A stretch of DNA of 64,000 bases from Runella limosa DSM 17973 (GTDB taxonomy: Bacteria > Bacteroidota > Bacteroidia > Cytophagales > Spirosomataceae): NCBI RefSeq assembly GCF_000482465.1, contig NZ_KI519422.1:62001-126000 (forward strand), read 5' to 3'. The notes below the pieces were generated by a model. The model searched no databases. It was not told where the DNA came from and saw nothing but the letters and a program-made list of their open reading frames with translations. Below, one piece after another: positions 1 through 8,986 of the stretch; the stretch's first letter is position 1; each line of letters opens with the position of its first letter. The translations under genes were made by a program, and so were the position numbers.

Positions 1-835
1 TGTCCGCAAAATTTCGCATAAATTGATTGAGGTGGTCGTTGCGTTCCATTGCTACCCGCACCGCACTTTGGACGTCAGGATTTTCGTCCAAATAATACAA
101 GGTCGAGTCTAAAATCGAGTTAACGGCGCCAATCGAGTTGTTGACCTCGTGGGCCATCAGGCGAATCACTTTTCCGTAAGCATTCTTTTCTGCCGCCAGA
201 ATCTCCGCCGTTAGTTCTTCCAACATCACAAAATACCGAGGAAAACCACGGTCGATAAAATGGGCTTTTTGGCATTTAAACAACGCTACCCCGTTGAAAT
301 TGAACGTGCGCGCTTCACCCGTTTTTAAGCGGCTCAAGGCTTGTAAAATGGGATGTGAGCTTTCGGTCAGCGACTGTTGAAGAAGCTGCCGAGCGGGCAC
401 TCCCAATATTTCTTCGGCCTTGGGGTTTAGGTCGGTGATGTGTTGGTCAAAATCCAACATCAATATGCCCGTTGGCGAAGTGGCAACGAGTTTTTGAAGA
501 AAATAATGCTGTTCTTGTTGCTGCGTCCGCTCGGTACGGAGTTGGTCAATCATTTGATTATAGACTTCAATGAGTTGGTCCATTTCGTACTTGCCCGTTT
601 TTAAAAACTTAACGTTAAAATCGCGGTCGTGAATGGCTTCCACGCCCGTCATCAACAGCTTTAGCGGCTGAATGAGGTCTTGATATACCTGCCAAGCAAA
701 AAACAGCGAAAGCAATATGAACGCCTCCGAAAGAATAAACAGCAGCGGTTTCGTAAAAAAAATAGCGAACGAAAGTCCCAAGGCTACCAAATGAATGATA
801 GCAATAAAAACAATAAATTTGGTGCCTAGTCTCAT
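1..835 (-). CDS. Sensor histidine kinase, C-terminal part cut by the window edge
   Basis: Membrane-bound two-component sensor that should phosphorylate the sigma-54 activator encoded at 1536-2978. About 278 N-terminal residues are visible. Two closely spaced membrane helices (about residues 5-27 and 30-50) leave almost no periplasmic loop. They are followed by a HAMP-like region, a PAS-like domain (about 115-210) and the H-box, where H229 is followed by E-x-N-N. The ATPase domain lies beyond position 1. The ATG at 833-835 gives a normal start with basic residues before the first helix. The gene starts only 6 bases from the divergent gene at 842, so its promoter must lie inside that gene. The minimal sensor loop suggests it senses the membrane or cytoplasm. 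The pairing with the response regulator is inferred from proximity. Confidence 0.9.
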   Translation of the reverse strand, partial: MRLGTKFIVFIAIIHLVALGLSFAIFFTKPLLFILSEAFILLSLFFAWQVYQDLIQPLKLLMTGVEAIHDRDFNVKFLKTGKYEMDQLIEVYNQMIDQLRTERTQQQEQHYFLQKLVATSPTGILMLDFDQHITDLNPKAEEILGVPARQLLQQSLTESSHPILQALSRLKTGEARTFNFNGVALFKCQKAHFIDRGFPRYFVMLEELTAEILAAEKNAYGKVIRLMAHEVNNSIGAVNSILDSTLYYLDENPDVQSAVRVAMERNDHLNQFMRNFAD

Positions 836-841
836 AACTCC

Positions 842-1528
842 ATGAATTTAGAAGCGCATTACCAACAGATGTGGCTCGCGGCCAACGAGGGGTTCGCCAA
901 CGGCCATTTTGAGTATGATTATCTCATCGACTCACCCAGCGACTCTCGCCGTGGTATTACGCTTATTGGGCGCCCTTCGGAAGAAAGTAAAAAGGCGATT
1001 GGGAAAATGCTTCAAAACCTACTTCCGTTAGAGCCACAGCAATATTACTATCCTTCGACGGATATTCACCTTACTGTGTTGTCGATTATTTCGTGTTACG
1101 AAGGTTTTTTGCTTTCAGCGATTCATCCGCAGGAATACATTGACCGAATCCGTGAGGTTATTAAAAAATATGCAGGTTTTCGGGTGCGTTTTTCGGGCAT
1201 TACTGCCTCCTCAAGCTGCGTACTTGTACAAGGCTTTCCGATGGATGAGACCCTGGCAGCCATTCGCAACGACCTCCGAACGACCTTCAAAACGTCGTCG
1301 TTGCAGCATTCTATTGACAAACGTTATAGTATTCAAACGGCACATTCGACCGTGATTCGCTTTCGTGTGCCGCTCGTGCAGCCCGTTGCTTTTGTGGAGG
1401 GTCTTCAAGCATTTTATGCGCACGATTTTGGTACGTTTGAGGTCAATATGCTAGAGCTTGTGTATAATGATTGGTACCAACGTTCCGAAAATACCCTGCT
1501 ACTAGAGTCGTTTTATTTGGGTAACTAG
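842..1528 (+). CDS. 2H phosphoesterase / 2'-5' RNA ligase-like protein
   Basis: A 228-residue soluble protein with the two H-x-T signatures of the 2H phosphoesterase superfamily: H76-L-T78 and H168-S-T170, about 90 residues apart as the bilobed fold needs. Members act on 2',3'-cyclic phosphates, 2'-5' linkages or other cyclic phosphodiesters; the substrate here cannot be read from sequence. It has no signal peptide, so it is cytoplasmic. It is transcribed divergently from the histidine kinase, with start codons 6 bases apart, and convergently with the response regulator, so it splits that pair. The ATG at 842 is the first in frame. Bacteroidota relatives are sometimes mislabelled 'mutarotase'. 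The catalytic motif assignment is firm, the role unknown. Confidence 0.75.
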   Translation: MNLEAHYQQMWLAANEGFANGHFEYDYLIDSPSDSRRGITLIGRPSEESKKAIGKMLQNLLPLEPQQYYYPSTDIHLTVLSIISCYEGFLLSAIHPQEYIDRIREVIKKYAGFRVRFSGITASSSCVLVQGFPMDETLAAIRNDLRTTFKTSSLQHSIDKRYSIQTAHSTVIRFRVPLVQPVAFVEGLQAFYAHDFGTFEVNMLELVYNDWYQRSENTLLLESFYLGN

Positions 1529-1535
1529 CTCAACT

Positions 1536-2978
1536 TTACTCATCCTCAAAAGGGATATTAAACTTTTCCAATCGTCGGTACAAGGCCGAGCGGGTGATAC
1601 CCAGCGACTTGGCTACCCGTGCCACTTTCCCTCGATGAAACTCCATGGCACGACGAATCATCTGGATTTCCATTTCTTCGAGCGTCATGCTGCCTACATC
1701 AGGAAGTGTCGAAGACGAAGTAGCAGGTGTTGAATTTTTAGCACCTTGGTAATTTTGCTGAAAATCGTCAATCGTCAGTACGTCGCGGTGGCTAATCAGT
1801 ACGGTTCGTTCTACCAAATTCTTAAGTTGTCGAATGTTGCCTGGCAAGTTCAGATTTTTTAACCACTGAAGCGCTTCCCGCGTCACTTGTAAATGGGGAC
1901 GTTGGTAGATTTGGCGTAAGTTATCCACAAAAAACTCCACCAACAGTGGAATATCATTGGGGCGCTCGCGCAAGGCAGGCAAATGCACCGTAATCAGGTT
2001 GATTCGGTACAGCAAATCCTCCCGAAATGTCCCTTTTGCCACCATTTCTTCGAGTACACGGTTCGTAGCGCAAATCACGCGTACATCTACCGATTTGGTT
2101 TTACTACTTCCCAGCACTTCGTAGGTTCGGTCTTGCAATACCCGTAACAGCTTGACTTGACTACTGGCGTCTAATTCACCAATTTCATCTAAAAAAATCG
2201 TCCCTCGATTAGCCATTTCGAAACGTCCCGTTCGGTCAAAGCGAGCGTCGGTGAAAGCTCCGCGCACGTGCCCAAACATTTCGGACTCAAAAAGGCTGGT
2301 CGAAACGCCGCCCAAATTTACCTTTACAAACGGTCGTTTACTGCGTTGGCTATTTTGGTGGATGGCCTCCGCAATCAGCTCTTTCCCCGTGCCGCTTTCT
2401 CCCAAAATCAGTACAGAAGCGTCGGTTTGGGCAATTCTTCCAATCGTTTGTAAAATTTGGACCAATTGCGGTGATTCACCCACAATTTGCCCAAAATCAA
2501 ACTGTTTGTCCAACGCACGGCGGGAAAGCGCAGTGGGCAAAGGGCGAGGGGCAATCGGTGAATAATTTGTGTTTTCCTCTATCTTTTCCTCCTTGCCCTT
2601 TGCTTCTGAATTGGCCAGAGACAGCGCTGTCCGCACCGACTGCATCAAATGCGCATTTTGCCAAGGTTTGTTGATAAAATCAGCCGCGCCGAGCTTCATT
2701 CCTTGTACGGCCAAGTCGATGGTAGCCCAGCCCGTAATGAGAATCACGGGCAGCGATGGTTTCAAGGTTTTTAGCTCCTGAAGCATTTGTAATCCATCTC
2801 TGCCCGAAGTTTCGTTGGAAAAATTCATGTCGAGCAATACCAATGTCACTTCGTGCCGCTTCAGTATCCGAAACGCGTCGTCGGGGTTGTGCGCCACGGC
2901 CACGTCAAACCCCTCCTTCCGCGCCAAAAGCGAAAGGGAAGTACAAACGGCAATATCGTCGTCAATGATTAGAAGCAT
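1536..2978 (-). CDS. NtrC-type sigma-54-dependent response regulator
   Basis: A 480-residue activator with three parts. The receiver spans residues 1-118 (acidic D6-D8, phospho-acceptor D50, K104). The AAA+ domain spans about 165-395, with Walker A G193-ESGTG-K199, sigma-54-contacting GAFTDA loop at 240-245 and Walker B LDE near 263. A Fis-type helix-turn-helix ends the protein (about 440-475). It should remodel sigma-54 RNA polymerase at target promoters after phosphorylation by the kinase at 1-835. The linker at about 121-155 is unusually charged and proline-rich and is encoded by an inverted repeat (2537-2603) of the dispersed type described separately. It lies downstream of the exporter genes on the same strand, so the exporter is its likely target. 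Confidence 0.95.
   Translation of the reverse strand: MLLIIDDDIAVCTSLSLLARKEGFDVAVAHNPDDAFRILKRHEVTLVLLDMNFSNETSGRDGLQMLQELKTLKPSLPVILITGWATIDLAVQGMKLGAADFINKPWQNAHLMQSVRTALSLANSEAKGKEEKIEENTNYSPIAPRPLPTALSRRALDKQFDFGQIVGESPQLVQILQTIGRIAQTDASVLILGESGTGKELIAEAIHQNSQRSKRPFVKVNLGGVSTSLFESEMFGHVRGAFTDARFDRTGRFEMANRGTIFLDEIGELDASSQVKLLRVLQDRTYEVLGSSKTKSVDVRVICATNRVLEEMVAKGTFREDLLYRINLITVHLPALRERPNDIPLLVEFFVDNLRQIYQRPHLQVTREALQWLKNLNLPGNIRQLKNLVERTVLISHRDVLTIDDFQQNYQGAKNSTPATSSSTLPDVGSMTLEEMEIQMIRRAMEFHRGKVARVAKSLGITRSALYRRLEKFNIPFEDE
2537..2603. repeat. Palindromic repeat inside the response-regulator linker
   Basis: Inverted arms at 2537-2549 (GCAAAGGGCGAGG) and 2591-2603 (reverse complement GCAAAGGGCAAGG), one mismatch, separated by 41 bases. 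The same arm motif recurs at 38360-38436 between two convergent genes. Here it is read in frame through the linker between the receiver and AAA+ domains. Confidence 0.6.
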
Positions 2979-2993
2979 GGAAGTAAATTAACA

Positions 2994-3047
2994 AAGAGCA
3001 AGAGGCAAATTTGCAATAAGTAAAAGAGAAATTTGCCTTTTGCTCTT
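2994..3047. repeat. Inverted repeat between permease and response regulator
   Basis: Near-perfect 19-base arms at 2994-3012 and 3029-3047 (one mismatch) with a 16-base loop. It is built from AGAGCAA/GGCAAATTT words related to the GCAAAGGGCAAGG repeat family. It lies in the 109-base gap between two genes of the same strand and could end transcription of the exporter or stabilise the message. No long U-tract follows, so a terminator role is only possible. Confidence 0.5.
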
Positions 3048-3087
3048 CGGATTTTTGCATTTTGCCCCTTGCATTTTGCTTTTTAGG

Positions 3088-4260
3088 CTATTCTTCATGA
3101 AGCACCACCGCGGGCTGCAACACTGACGCTTGGCGGCTTGGGTAAAAGGCACAAATCCCAACCAAAACGTAAATAAAAATTACCGCCAGTAACATCCCAA
3201 TCAAATATACACTTGCTTCGATGTCGAAAACATTGAGTAACGGAAATTGAACGGCAAAAAATAACCCCAAAATCAAACCGAACGTGGCGATAACGGCCGT
3301 TTCTCCAATAAAATGCCATAAAATTGCTCCCTTAGTAGCGCCCATAGCGCGGCGAACGCCAATTTCTTGCTTACGGCGATTGATGGTCTGAAACAACACC
3401 CCAAACATCCCTAGAGCAACGTTAAAAACCAAAAAGCCGCAGATAATCAACAAGATAATGACGGGTACCAACACCAGGTTATTACGGTTAGATTTCATTC
3501 CGTCCATCTGCTGAATCTCAATCGTCCAGTCTTTGCCAAGGCGCGCCAATTCGCGCACAATTTTGGCCTCAACCTCCGCCCCACTCCCTGGCTTAACCTT
3601 TAGCACCATCGTATCGTCCCACTTTTCAGAGGGTCGGAAGAGGCTATTATCCAGTTCTTGAAAATCACTTTTGTGTTTGTAATAATCGACTACGCCTACC
3701 ACTTTCATTTTTTTACTTTTTGCCGCCTCTTCGCCATCTCCGAAGATTTTCCCAACGGCGTCTTCTGTACCAAACAAGTCTTTGGCCAAATGTTTGGTAA
3801 TGACCACAGGGACAAAGTTGCCCGCCATATCGGCCTTGGTAAACCAACGACCTTGGGCTATTGTCATACTCATTGCTTTGGGGAAATCGGGTTCTACTGT
3901 GATGACATCGCTCGATACTTTTTTCTTATTATAAGCCACGCTGTTGCTCATCGTGCTAAACGTAAACGGCGCGTTTGAGCTCGTATAAGAAAAGCTTTCT
4001 ACCTCAGGATACTGCTTTAATTGTTGGCTAACCAGCTCTTTGTACTGTACTTTGGCCGTATCATTTGCTGTATTGAAGTTAATAAAAGCCACCCAGACGT
4101 TGTTGGTTTCTAACCCAGCGGGCGTCATGTAGTTTTGAAAATTATACACTCCAAGCGAGCATACGGCAAACAAAATCAAGAAGGAAAAGAAAATTTCGGT
4201 CATCATCAGGGAGTTACTTTTTCTTCGCTTCCAGATGAGTTTAAACAAATGTTTTATCAT
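3088..4260 (-). CDS. ABC transporter permease, MacB/FtsX type (second copy)
   Basis: A 390-residue inner-membrane permease. It has one N-terminal helix (about residues 20-40), a large periplasmic MacB_PCD-like domain, then three C-terminal helices containing the FtsX-family stretch with the E-I-G-V-R-R-A-M-G-A coupling motif. I start it at the ATG at 4258-4260, five bases after the stop of the previous permease. An upstream in-frame start would overlap that gene. It probably pairs with the permease at 4266-5516 and the ATPase at 5528-6193. MacB-type transporters are mechanotransmitters that drive TolC export of peptides, lipids or toxic compounds; the cargo is unknown. Confidence 0.85.
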   Translation of the reverse strand: MIKHLFKLIWKRRKSNSLMMTEIFFSFLILFAVCSLGVYNFQNYMTPAGLETNNVWVAFINFNTANDTAKVQYKELVSQQLKQYPEVESFSYTSSNAPFTFSTMSNSVAYNKKKVSSDVITVEPDFPKAMSMTIAQGRWFTKADMAGNFVPVVITKHLAKDLFGTEDAVGKIFGDGEEAAKSKKMKVVGVVDYYKHKSDFQELDNSLFRPSEKWDDTMVLKVKPGSGAEVEAKIVRELARLGKDWTIEIQQMDGMKSNRNNLVLVPVIILLIICGFLVFNVALGMFGVLFQTINRRKQEIGVRRAMGATKGAILWHFIGETAVIATFGLILGLFFAVQFPLLNVFDIEASVYLIGMLLAVIFIYVLVGICAFYPSRQASVLQPAVVLHEE

Positions 4261-4265
4261 GGCTT

Positions 4266-5516
4266 TTAATATTTTAACGCATCTACTACCTGTAACTTTG
4301 ACATCCTCCAAGCAGGGTAAACTCCTGATAATAAGCCAAATAGTAGGCTGATTAGAATGGCTATCGAGAATACTTTCCAGTTGAAACTTAGGTCGATGTA
4401 AGGAATGAGATCGCTTTGATTGATGTAAAAAATCACGAGCGAGGACAAAATCAAGGCGATGAAACCACCGATGAACGTGAGAATGATATTCTCAATCACA
4501 AACTGCATGACCAGTCTTTTACTCGATGCTCCAAAAGCCTTTCTGACGCCAATTTCGGAAGCTCGTTCCATGATTCGACTCATGTTGATATTGACTAAAT
4601 TGATGGCAGGTAGTGACATGAACAAGAAAATGATTCCGATCAGGATGGAGATAATGAACGCAGAGCCATCACCGTCACCCGAACCTTTGAGTTCTCGGGT
4701 AAAGCTTACAAAATAGGTATCGGCAAACACGTATATTTTGTCAGGATTAAACCATTTGTCGCCTGTCTTTGTGGGTTTGATTTTGGCCGCAACCGCCCTA
4801 AATTCTTCCTGTAATTTAAGCTTATCTTCGGGGTTATTGGGTAAAATAAGGGCTATGTAATCCCCCCGTAAGCTCGTCTTTTTTAAGTCCGCTTTCGACG
4901 TATTATAGGGAAAATACAAATCCGAAGTTGTGTGAAGACGTGTCACTGGGCATCCTTTAACAACCCCAATGATGCGGTAGTTTACGTTGTCAATTTCAAT
5001 CATTTTTCCTACTGCCGACTGGCCTTTGCCTACGTATTGGTCACGCACATGGTCGTTGATTACCACTACGTAGTCGTTGTTGGCGATGTTTTGAGCAGTG
5101 TAGCTTTTTCCTTCCAAAAACTCGAACGAGGTAACGTCCCAAAAATTTGCATCAGTATAGCGATACATTACCTTGATTTTGTGATTATTCAGGTAAATAT
5201 TAAGGTTGTTAAACATACTCACCGCCGCTATTTTGGCGGGAGTTTTGAGCGTCCGAATGTAGGTGTTGATAAACGAAAAACTCACAGGCCCTGAGCTAGA
5301 GCCGCCGTTTTTGGTATCTTTTTCTTTAATATTCCAGACGTAAAGCGAATTGTCACGATTAGCTTCAGGATAACCAGCGGCGACCAAATGGTCAAAAAAA
5401 GCAGTTGTCACCACCAATATAGTGAGGGTAAAACTGATACCAAACAGGCTGATAAACGTAAAAAACTTTCGACGTTTTAGGACAGCAAGGGTGATTTTGA
5501 GGTAGTTAAATAGCAT
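4266..5516 (-). CDS. ABC transporter permease, MacB/FtsX type (first copy)
   Basis: A 416-residue permease of the same family as its neighbour. It has an N-terminal helix at about residues 18-40, a periplasmic domain of about 230 residues, three C-terminal helices and the E-I-G-V-R-K-A-F-G-A motif typical of FtsX/MacB proteins. It ends five bases before the second permease and starts 11 bases after the ATPase gene, so the three are one transcription unit. Sequence differences in the periplasmic domain between the two copies suggest a heterodimer. Confidence 0.88.
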   Translation of the reverse strand: MLFNYLKITLAVLKRRKFFTFISLFGISFTLTILVVTTAFFDHLVAAGYPEANRDNSLYVWNIKEKDTKNGGSSSGPVSFSFINTYIRTLKTPAKIAAVSMFNNLNIYLNNHKIKVMYRYTDANFWDVTSFEFLEGKSYTAQNIANNDYVVVINDHVRDQYVGKGQSAVGKMIEIDNVNYRIIGVVKGCPVTRLHTTSDLYFPYNTSKADLKKTSLRGDYIALILPNNPEDKLKLQEEFRAVAAKIKPTKTGDKWFNPDKIYVFADTYFVSFTRELKGSGDGDGSAFIISILIGIIFLFMSLPAINLVNINMSRIMERASEIGVRKAFGASSKRLVMQFVIENIILTFIGGFIALILSSLVIFYINQSDLIPYIDLSFNWKVFSIAILISLLFGLLSGVYPAWRMSKLQVVDALKY

Positions 5517-5527
5517 AGCTTTAAAAA

Positions 5528-6193
5528 TTAGGATACCTGTGAACCGTCAAATAATCGAATTAAACGATGGGTGCGTTTGGCCATGTTTTCGTCGTGCGTT
5601 ACCATCACAATCGTGGCTTTATCGCGCTGGTTGAGCGTGAGTAAAATGTCCATAATCTCGTTCCCCATGTTGCTGTCCAAATTTCCCGTTGGCTCATCGG
5701 CCAAGATAATTTCGGGCTGACCCACAATGGCCCGCGCAATGGCCACGCGTTGCTTTTGTCCCCCCGAAAGCTGGTTGGGATAATGTTTCATTCGATTGCT
5801 CAACCCTACTTTTTCGAGTGCTTCCGAGGCCAAGCGGCGGCGTTCGGCACTCGACACGTTGCGATAGAGCAAGGGCAATTCTACGTTGTCCAATACAGGT
5901 AAGTCATTAATCAAATGGAAACTTTGGAAGATAAACCCGAGGGTTTGGTTCCGAAAACTCGCCAATTGCGCATCCGAAAGACCATTAGTTTGTTTTCCGT
6001 CGATTTCCACTTGCCCCTTCGAAGGCTCGTCGAGCAGCCCGATGATGTTGAGCAGGGTACTTTTTCCGCAACCCGAAGGCCCCATAATCGACACAAATTC
6101 TCCTTTTTCGATGTCCAAATTCACTTTGTTGAGCGCAACGGTCTCTATCGTGGCTGTGCGATAGACTTTTTCGATGTTTTTTAGCTGTATCAT
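5528..6193 (-). CDS. ABC transporter ATP-binding protein, LolD/MacB type
   Basis: A 221-residue ATPase with all motifs: Walker A GPSGCGKST (38-46), signature LSGGQKQR, Walker B followed by the D-E-P-T-G-N-L-D stretch characteristic of the LolD/MacB/FtsE subfamily, and a switch histidine in VTHDE. It powers the two FtsX-like permeases encoded directly downstream. Its length is normal for the subfamily. The upstream TolC gene ends 24 bases before its start, consistent with an operon. Confidence 0.95.
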   Translation of the reverse strand: MIQLKNIEKVYRTATIETVALNKVNLDIEKGEFVSIMGPSGCGKSTLLNIIGLLDEPSKGQVEIDGKQTNGLSDAQLASFRNQTLGFIFQSFHLINDLPVLDNVELPLLYRNVSSAERRRLASEALEKVGLSNRMKHYPNQLSGGQKQRVAIARAIVGQPEIILADEPTGNLDSNMGNEIMDILLTLNQRDKATIVMVTHDENMAKRTHRLIRLFDGSQVS

Positions 6194-6217
6194 GGTTTAT
6201 TGTTTTATTTAGTTACT

Positions 6218-7693
6218 CTACTTGGTTCTCCCTTGGGGGGCTAAAGGGCTGTTGGTTTCAAAATCGTACAAAGTCAACTGCCGAAGCTTGTAGTAAGCGC
6301 CCCAATAATCGCGCAGGGCGTAAATATAGTCGCGTTTGGCTTGGTCTTTTTCGGTAAAAGCAATGCTCAAGTCGGTGATGCTCAAATTGCCTAATACGTA
6401 GCGTTCTTGGGCTATTTTGTATTTTTCTGAGGCAATGCTATCGGCTTCAATAGTGAGCGCCAACTGGTCGCGAAGCATCTCAAAGAGCGATACTTGGGTG
6501 TAAATTTCTTGACGAAAATTTTGTTGGTCTTGCTCCACAGCATACTGTGTTAATTGGCGCTGTGCTTCGGCGGTTTTGGTACGTGACTTCGACCGTCCCC
6601 AGTCCAAAATCGGGATGTCAAGTTGTAGTTCAACGGTTTGTTGGTCTTGGGGTTTACGGTACAGCTCAGGCACGGTTAGCCCTCGGTTCGAAAATCCCAT
6701 CGTGGCCATCAGCGTAGCATTGAGCCCGTTGTCGCCTTTGGCTTTGGATACAGCGCGCTCGGCCTCTAACTTCCGACGGCTAAACCCAATGGCATCGGCC
6801 CGATTGGCAAACGCCTCCGTTATGGCCTTGTCCGTTGATAATACCATTGCAATAGGAGGGCGCGGCGTATTCAAAACTATCTTTCCCTCGTTTTGAAGAC
6901 CGATAAAACTTTTCAAATTGAGCGACGCGATTTCCAAATCACGCTTTGACACGCCTACTGCTTTTTGGGTTTTGAGCAACTCCAACTGCAATTGAAGAAT
7001 TTCGTTACGGCTTGTTTTTCCCAATTCAAACTTCTCCTTGGCTACTTTTAGGATATTATCGGTATTGGTCAAGTTGGTTTCGGCAATCTGTAAATTGACT
7101 TGCGCCAACAACAAATCGAAAAACAATCCACTGGCCTGCAACGAGATTTTCTCCAACGATTCTACGTAGGCTTGTTGGCTTTCGTTAAATTTTAAAGGCT
7201 CAATTTTTTTATCCCACTTAAACGAGTTGAAGCGTAGCAACGGCTGCATGTACCCAACGGCAAAAGGAGTACCGTTGTAAAGGGTATTTTTACGGTCAAA
7301 ATCATCAAAACGCTGCAACTGCGACGTGGCATAAATACTTCCACCCGTCGCTGCAATGCTCTGGCTTAGGGATAAATTAAGGGATGAATTGTTGTTGCGC
7401 ACGGGTTGGAACTGAATCGTCCCATCGGGCTGACGTACTTCGATAAACGACCGACTAAAAGCGGGCAAATTTCCGTTGAGCGTCAGTTGTGGTTTGTAGT
7501 TCGACAAAAACGTGCGGTATTCCCAGTACTTCGTTTCTTTCGTCGTGGCCGCTTGCCGCGCCGAAATCGACTGATTACGAGCCATTTCTACTACTTCCGA
7601 AAGTGTCAGTCCACCTTGTCCCCAAAGCAGCCCCCCTTGTCCCCAGAAGGGGAGTATAAGTGCAATAAATGCGAATAGATATCTGTTTTTCAT
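6218..7693 (-). CDS. TolC-family outer membrane efflux protein
   Basis: A 491-residue outer membrane factor. It has a signal peptide (MKNRYLFAF...), two OEP repeats rich in alanine and glutamine coiled-coil heptads, and the A-E-R-x-V-S and E-R-Y-x-L-G-x-x-x-x-x-D motifs common in TolC homologues. It should form the exit duct for the adaptor at 7701-8951 and the MacB-like pump. Two oddities appear. The signal peptide contains a tandem W-G-Q-G-G-L duplication encoded by a 21-base direct repeat (about 7613-7654). The last 11 residues (NSPLAPQGRTK) look like translated palindromic-repeat DNA. Export may still work because the hydrophobic core precedes the duplication. Confidence 0.9.
   Translation of the reverse strand: MKNRYLFAFIALILPFWGQGGLLWGQGGLTLSEVVEMARNQSISARQAATTKETKYWEYRTFLSNYKPQLTLNGNLPAFSRSFIEVRQPDGTIQFQPVRNNNSSLNLSLSQSIAATGGSIYATSQLQRFDDFDRKNTLYNGTPFAVGYMQPLLRFNSFKWDKKIEPLKFNESQQAYVESLEKISLQASGLFFDLLLAQVNLQIAETNLTNTDNILKVAKEKFELGKTSRNEILQLQLELLKTQKAVGVSKRDLEIASLNLKSFIGLQNEGKIVLNTPRPPIAMVLSTDKAITEAFANRADAIGFSRRKLEAERAVSKAKGDNGLNATLMATMGFSNRGLTVPELYRKPQDQQTVELQLDIPILDWGRSKSRTKTAEAQRQLTQYAVEQDQQNFRQEIYTQVSLFEMLRDQLALTIEADSIASEKYKIAQERYVLGNLSITDLSIAFTEKDQAKRDYIYALRDYWGAYYKLRQLTLYDFETNSPLAPQGRTK
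7613..7654. repeat. Tandem 21-base duplication in the TolC signal peptide
   Basis: On the minus strand the unit TGGGGACAAGGGGGGCTG is followed directly by TGGGGACAAGGTGGACTG, giving WGQGGLL then WGQGGLT. The G-rich word resembles the CCCCA/TGGGG palindromes at 30731-30795. Confidence 0.55.
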
Positions 7694-7700
7694 GCTGCTG

Positions 7701-8951
7701 TTAGGGAGTAAGTTTGACCTCTTTCGCGTTTTTAAACTTGCTCATGTCTGAGATAATCACCTTCTCTCCCGCTTTAATACCTTCCAAAATCTCGACATAA
7801 TCAAAGTTAGCTAAGCCCACCTTTACCGTGCGACGCTCGGCTTTTCCGTCGTTGCGAAGTACAAACACATCCTGTACAGGCACGCCCGTAAAGCCCGAAC
7901 CATTGGCAACCCGAACGACTTTAGAGTGGGCATCCGTAATCGGAAAGACCTCGACCTTCATTTTAGGGCGTAGAAGTTTATGCCCTTTGTCGTCGAGTTG
8001 AATGTCAAAATTGACGATGTTGTTTTGAACCGAAGGAGAGATATTCGTCAACGTACCTCTAAGCAACGTCTCATTGACCCTGACCACGACTCCCATACCG
8101 ATTCGGATTTGTTCGGCATAATTATCCGAAATAGCTCCAATGATTTTGAAACCACCCAAGTCGGCCAAACGCGCCAAAACCTCCCCTTCTGCGACCTTGG
8201 AACCAATATTTTTATTAACAAACGTCAACACCCCCGAGCGGTTCGCCGTGATATTTGCTTGTTGTAATTTGCGCTGAAGTTCCTGTAAATCTTTCGCCTG
8301 AATTTGTGCCTCAATTTCCGACTCTTTGATGTCGGCCTTCACCGTTTGTTGTTTGATACGGATGTCGTTTTCGAGTTGGCGTTTTTCAAGTTGGGCAATC
8401 CGCAACGTCTGTTCTGCTTGCTCAATGGCCTCCCGTGTACCTCCTCCTGCGCGAAAGAGTCGCTTGGCATTTTCAACTTCCGCCCGAAAGCTATTGATTT
8501 TTAAGCCTTTGATGGAGTCATTGATTTTTAAGTCATAGACACTTTTATCCAACTCCCAGCGAAGTTTGACAATGCCGTTACGCTTTAGTTCGAGTTGGTC
8601 TTTTTGTTTGTCAAAACTTAGTTGGGTAAACTCTTTGTCCAACTCCAGAATCTTGTCACCTACTTTCACCGAAGCCCCAGGCTCTAGGTACGTTTGCTGA
8701 ATCACGGCCGTAATGGGGCTAGTAATCACAGCTTCAAAATCAGGTTGCACTTCACCTGAGGCCGTGAGCGTGTTTTCGACATCTCCCACTTCTGCGGTAG
8801 CGAGTCGCACGTCTTTTTGGTCTATGCTATTTCCAAAGGAATTTCGCAGTAACCACACTGCAAGGACAATTCCGCCTGTGCCTACGACTATCCAAAGCCA
8901 GCGTCGGCGCGATTGTTGCTTTTTACTTTCTTCTGGTAACTCTCTGTCCAT
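7701..8951 (-). CDS. HlyD/RND-type periplasmic adaptor subunit
   Basis: A 416-residue membrane-fusion protein. A short cytoplasmic N-terminus rich in R/K is followed by one membrane anchor (about residues 18-36). Then come a barrel-sandwich half-motif, a long coiled-coil hairpin (about 110-215, heptads of E/Q/K/L), the second lipoyl half (N-K-N-I-G-S-K-V-A-E-G-E) and a C-terminal beta-barrel/membrane-proximal region. It links the MacB-like permeases to TolC. It is the first gene of the five-gene exporter unit, and a candidate sigma-54 promoter lies 36-51 bases upstream. The ATG at 8949-8951 places a basic segment directly before the helix. Confidence 0.92.
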   Translation of the reverse strand: MDRELPEESKKQQSRRRWLWIVVGTGGIVLAVWLLRNSFGNSIDQKDVRLATAEVGDVENTLTASGEVQPDFEAVITSPITAVIQQTYLEPGASVKVGDKILELDKEFTQLSFDKQKDQLELKRNGIVKLRWELDKSVYDLKINDSIKGLKINSFRAEVENAKRLFRAGGGTREAIEQAEQTLRIAQLEKRQLENDIRIKQQTVKADIKESEIEAQIQAKDLQELQRKLQQANITANRSGVLTFVNKNIGSKVAEGEVLARLADLGGFKIIGAISDNYAEQIRIGMGVVVRVNETLLRGTLTNISPSVQNNIVNFDIQLDDKGHKLLRPKMKVEVFPITDAHSKVVRVANGSGFTGVPVQDVFVLRNDGKAERRTVKVGLANFDYVEILEGIKAGEKVIISDMSKFKNAKEVKLTP

Positions 8952-8986
8952 TTTTGAAAAATTTTGGCTGTTTCTCTTTTAATGGC

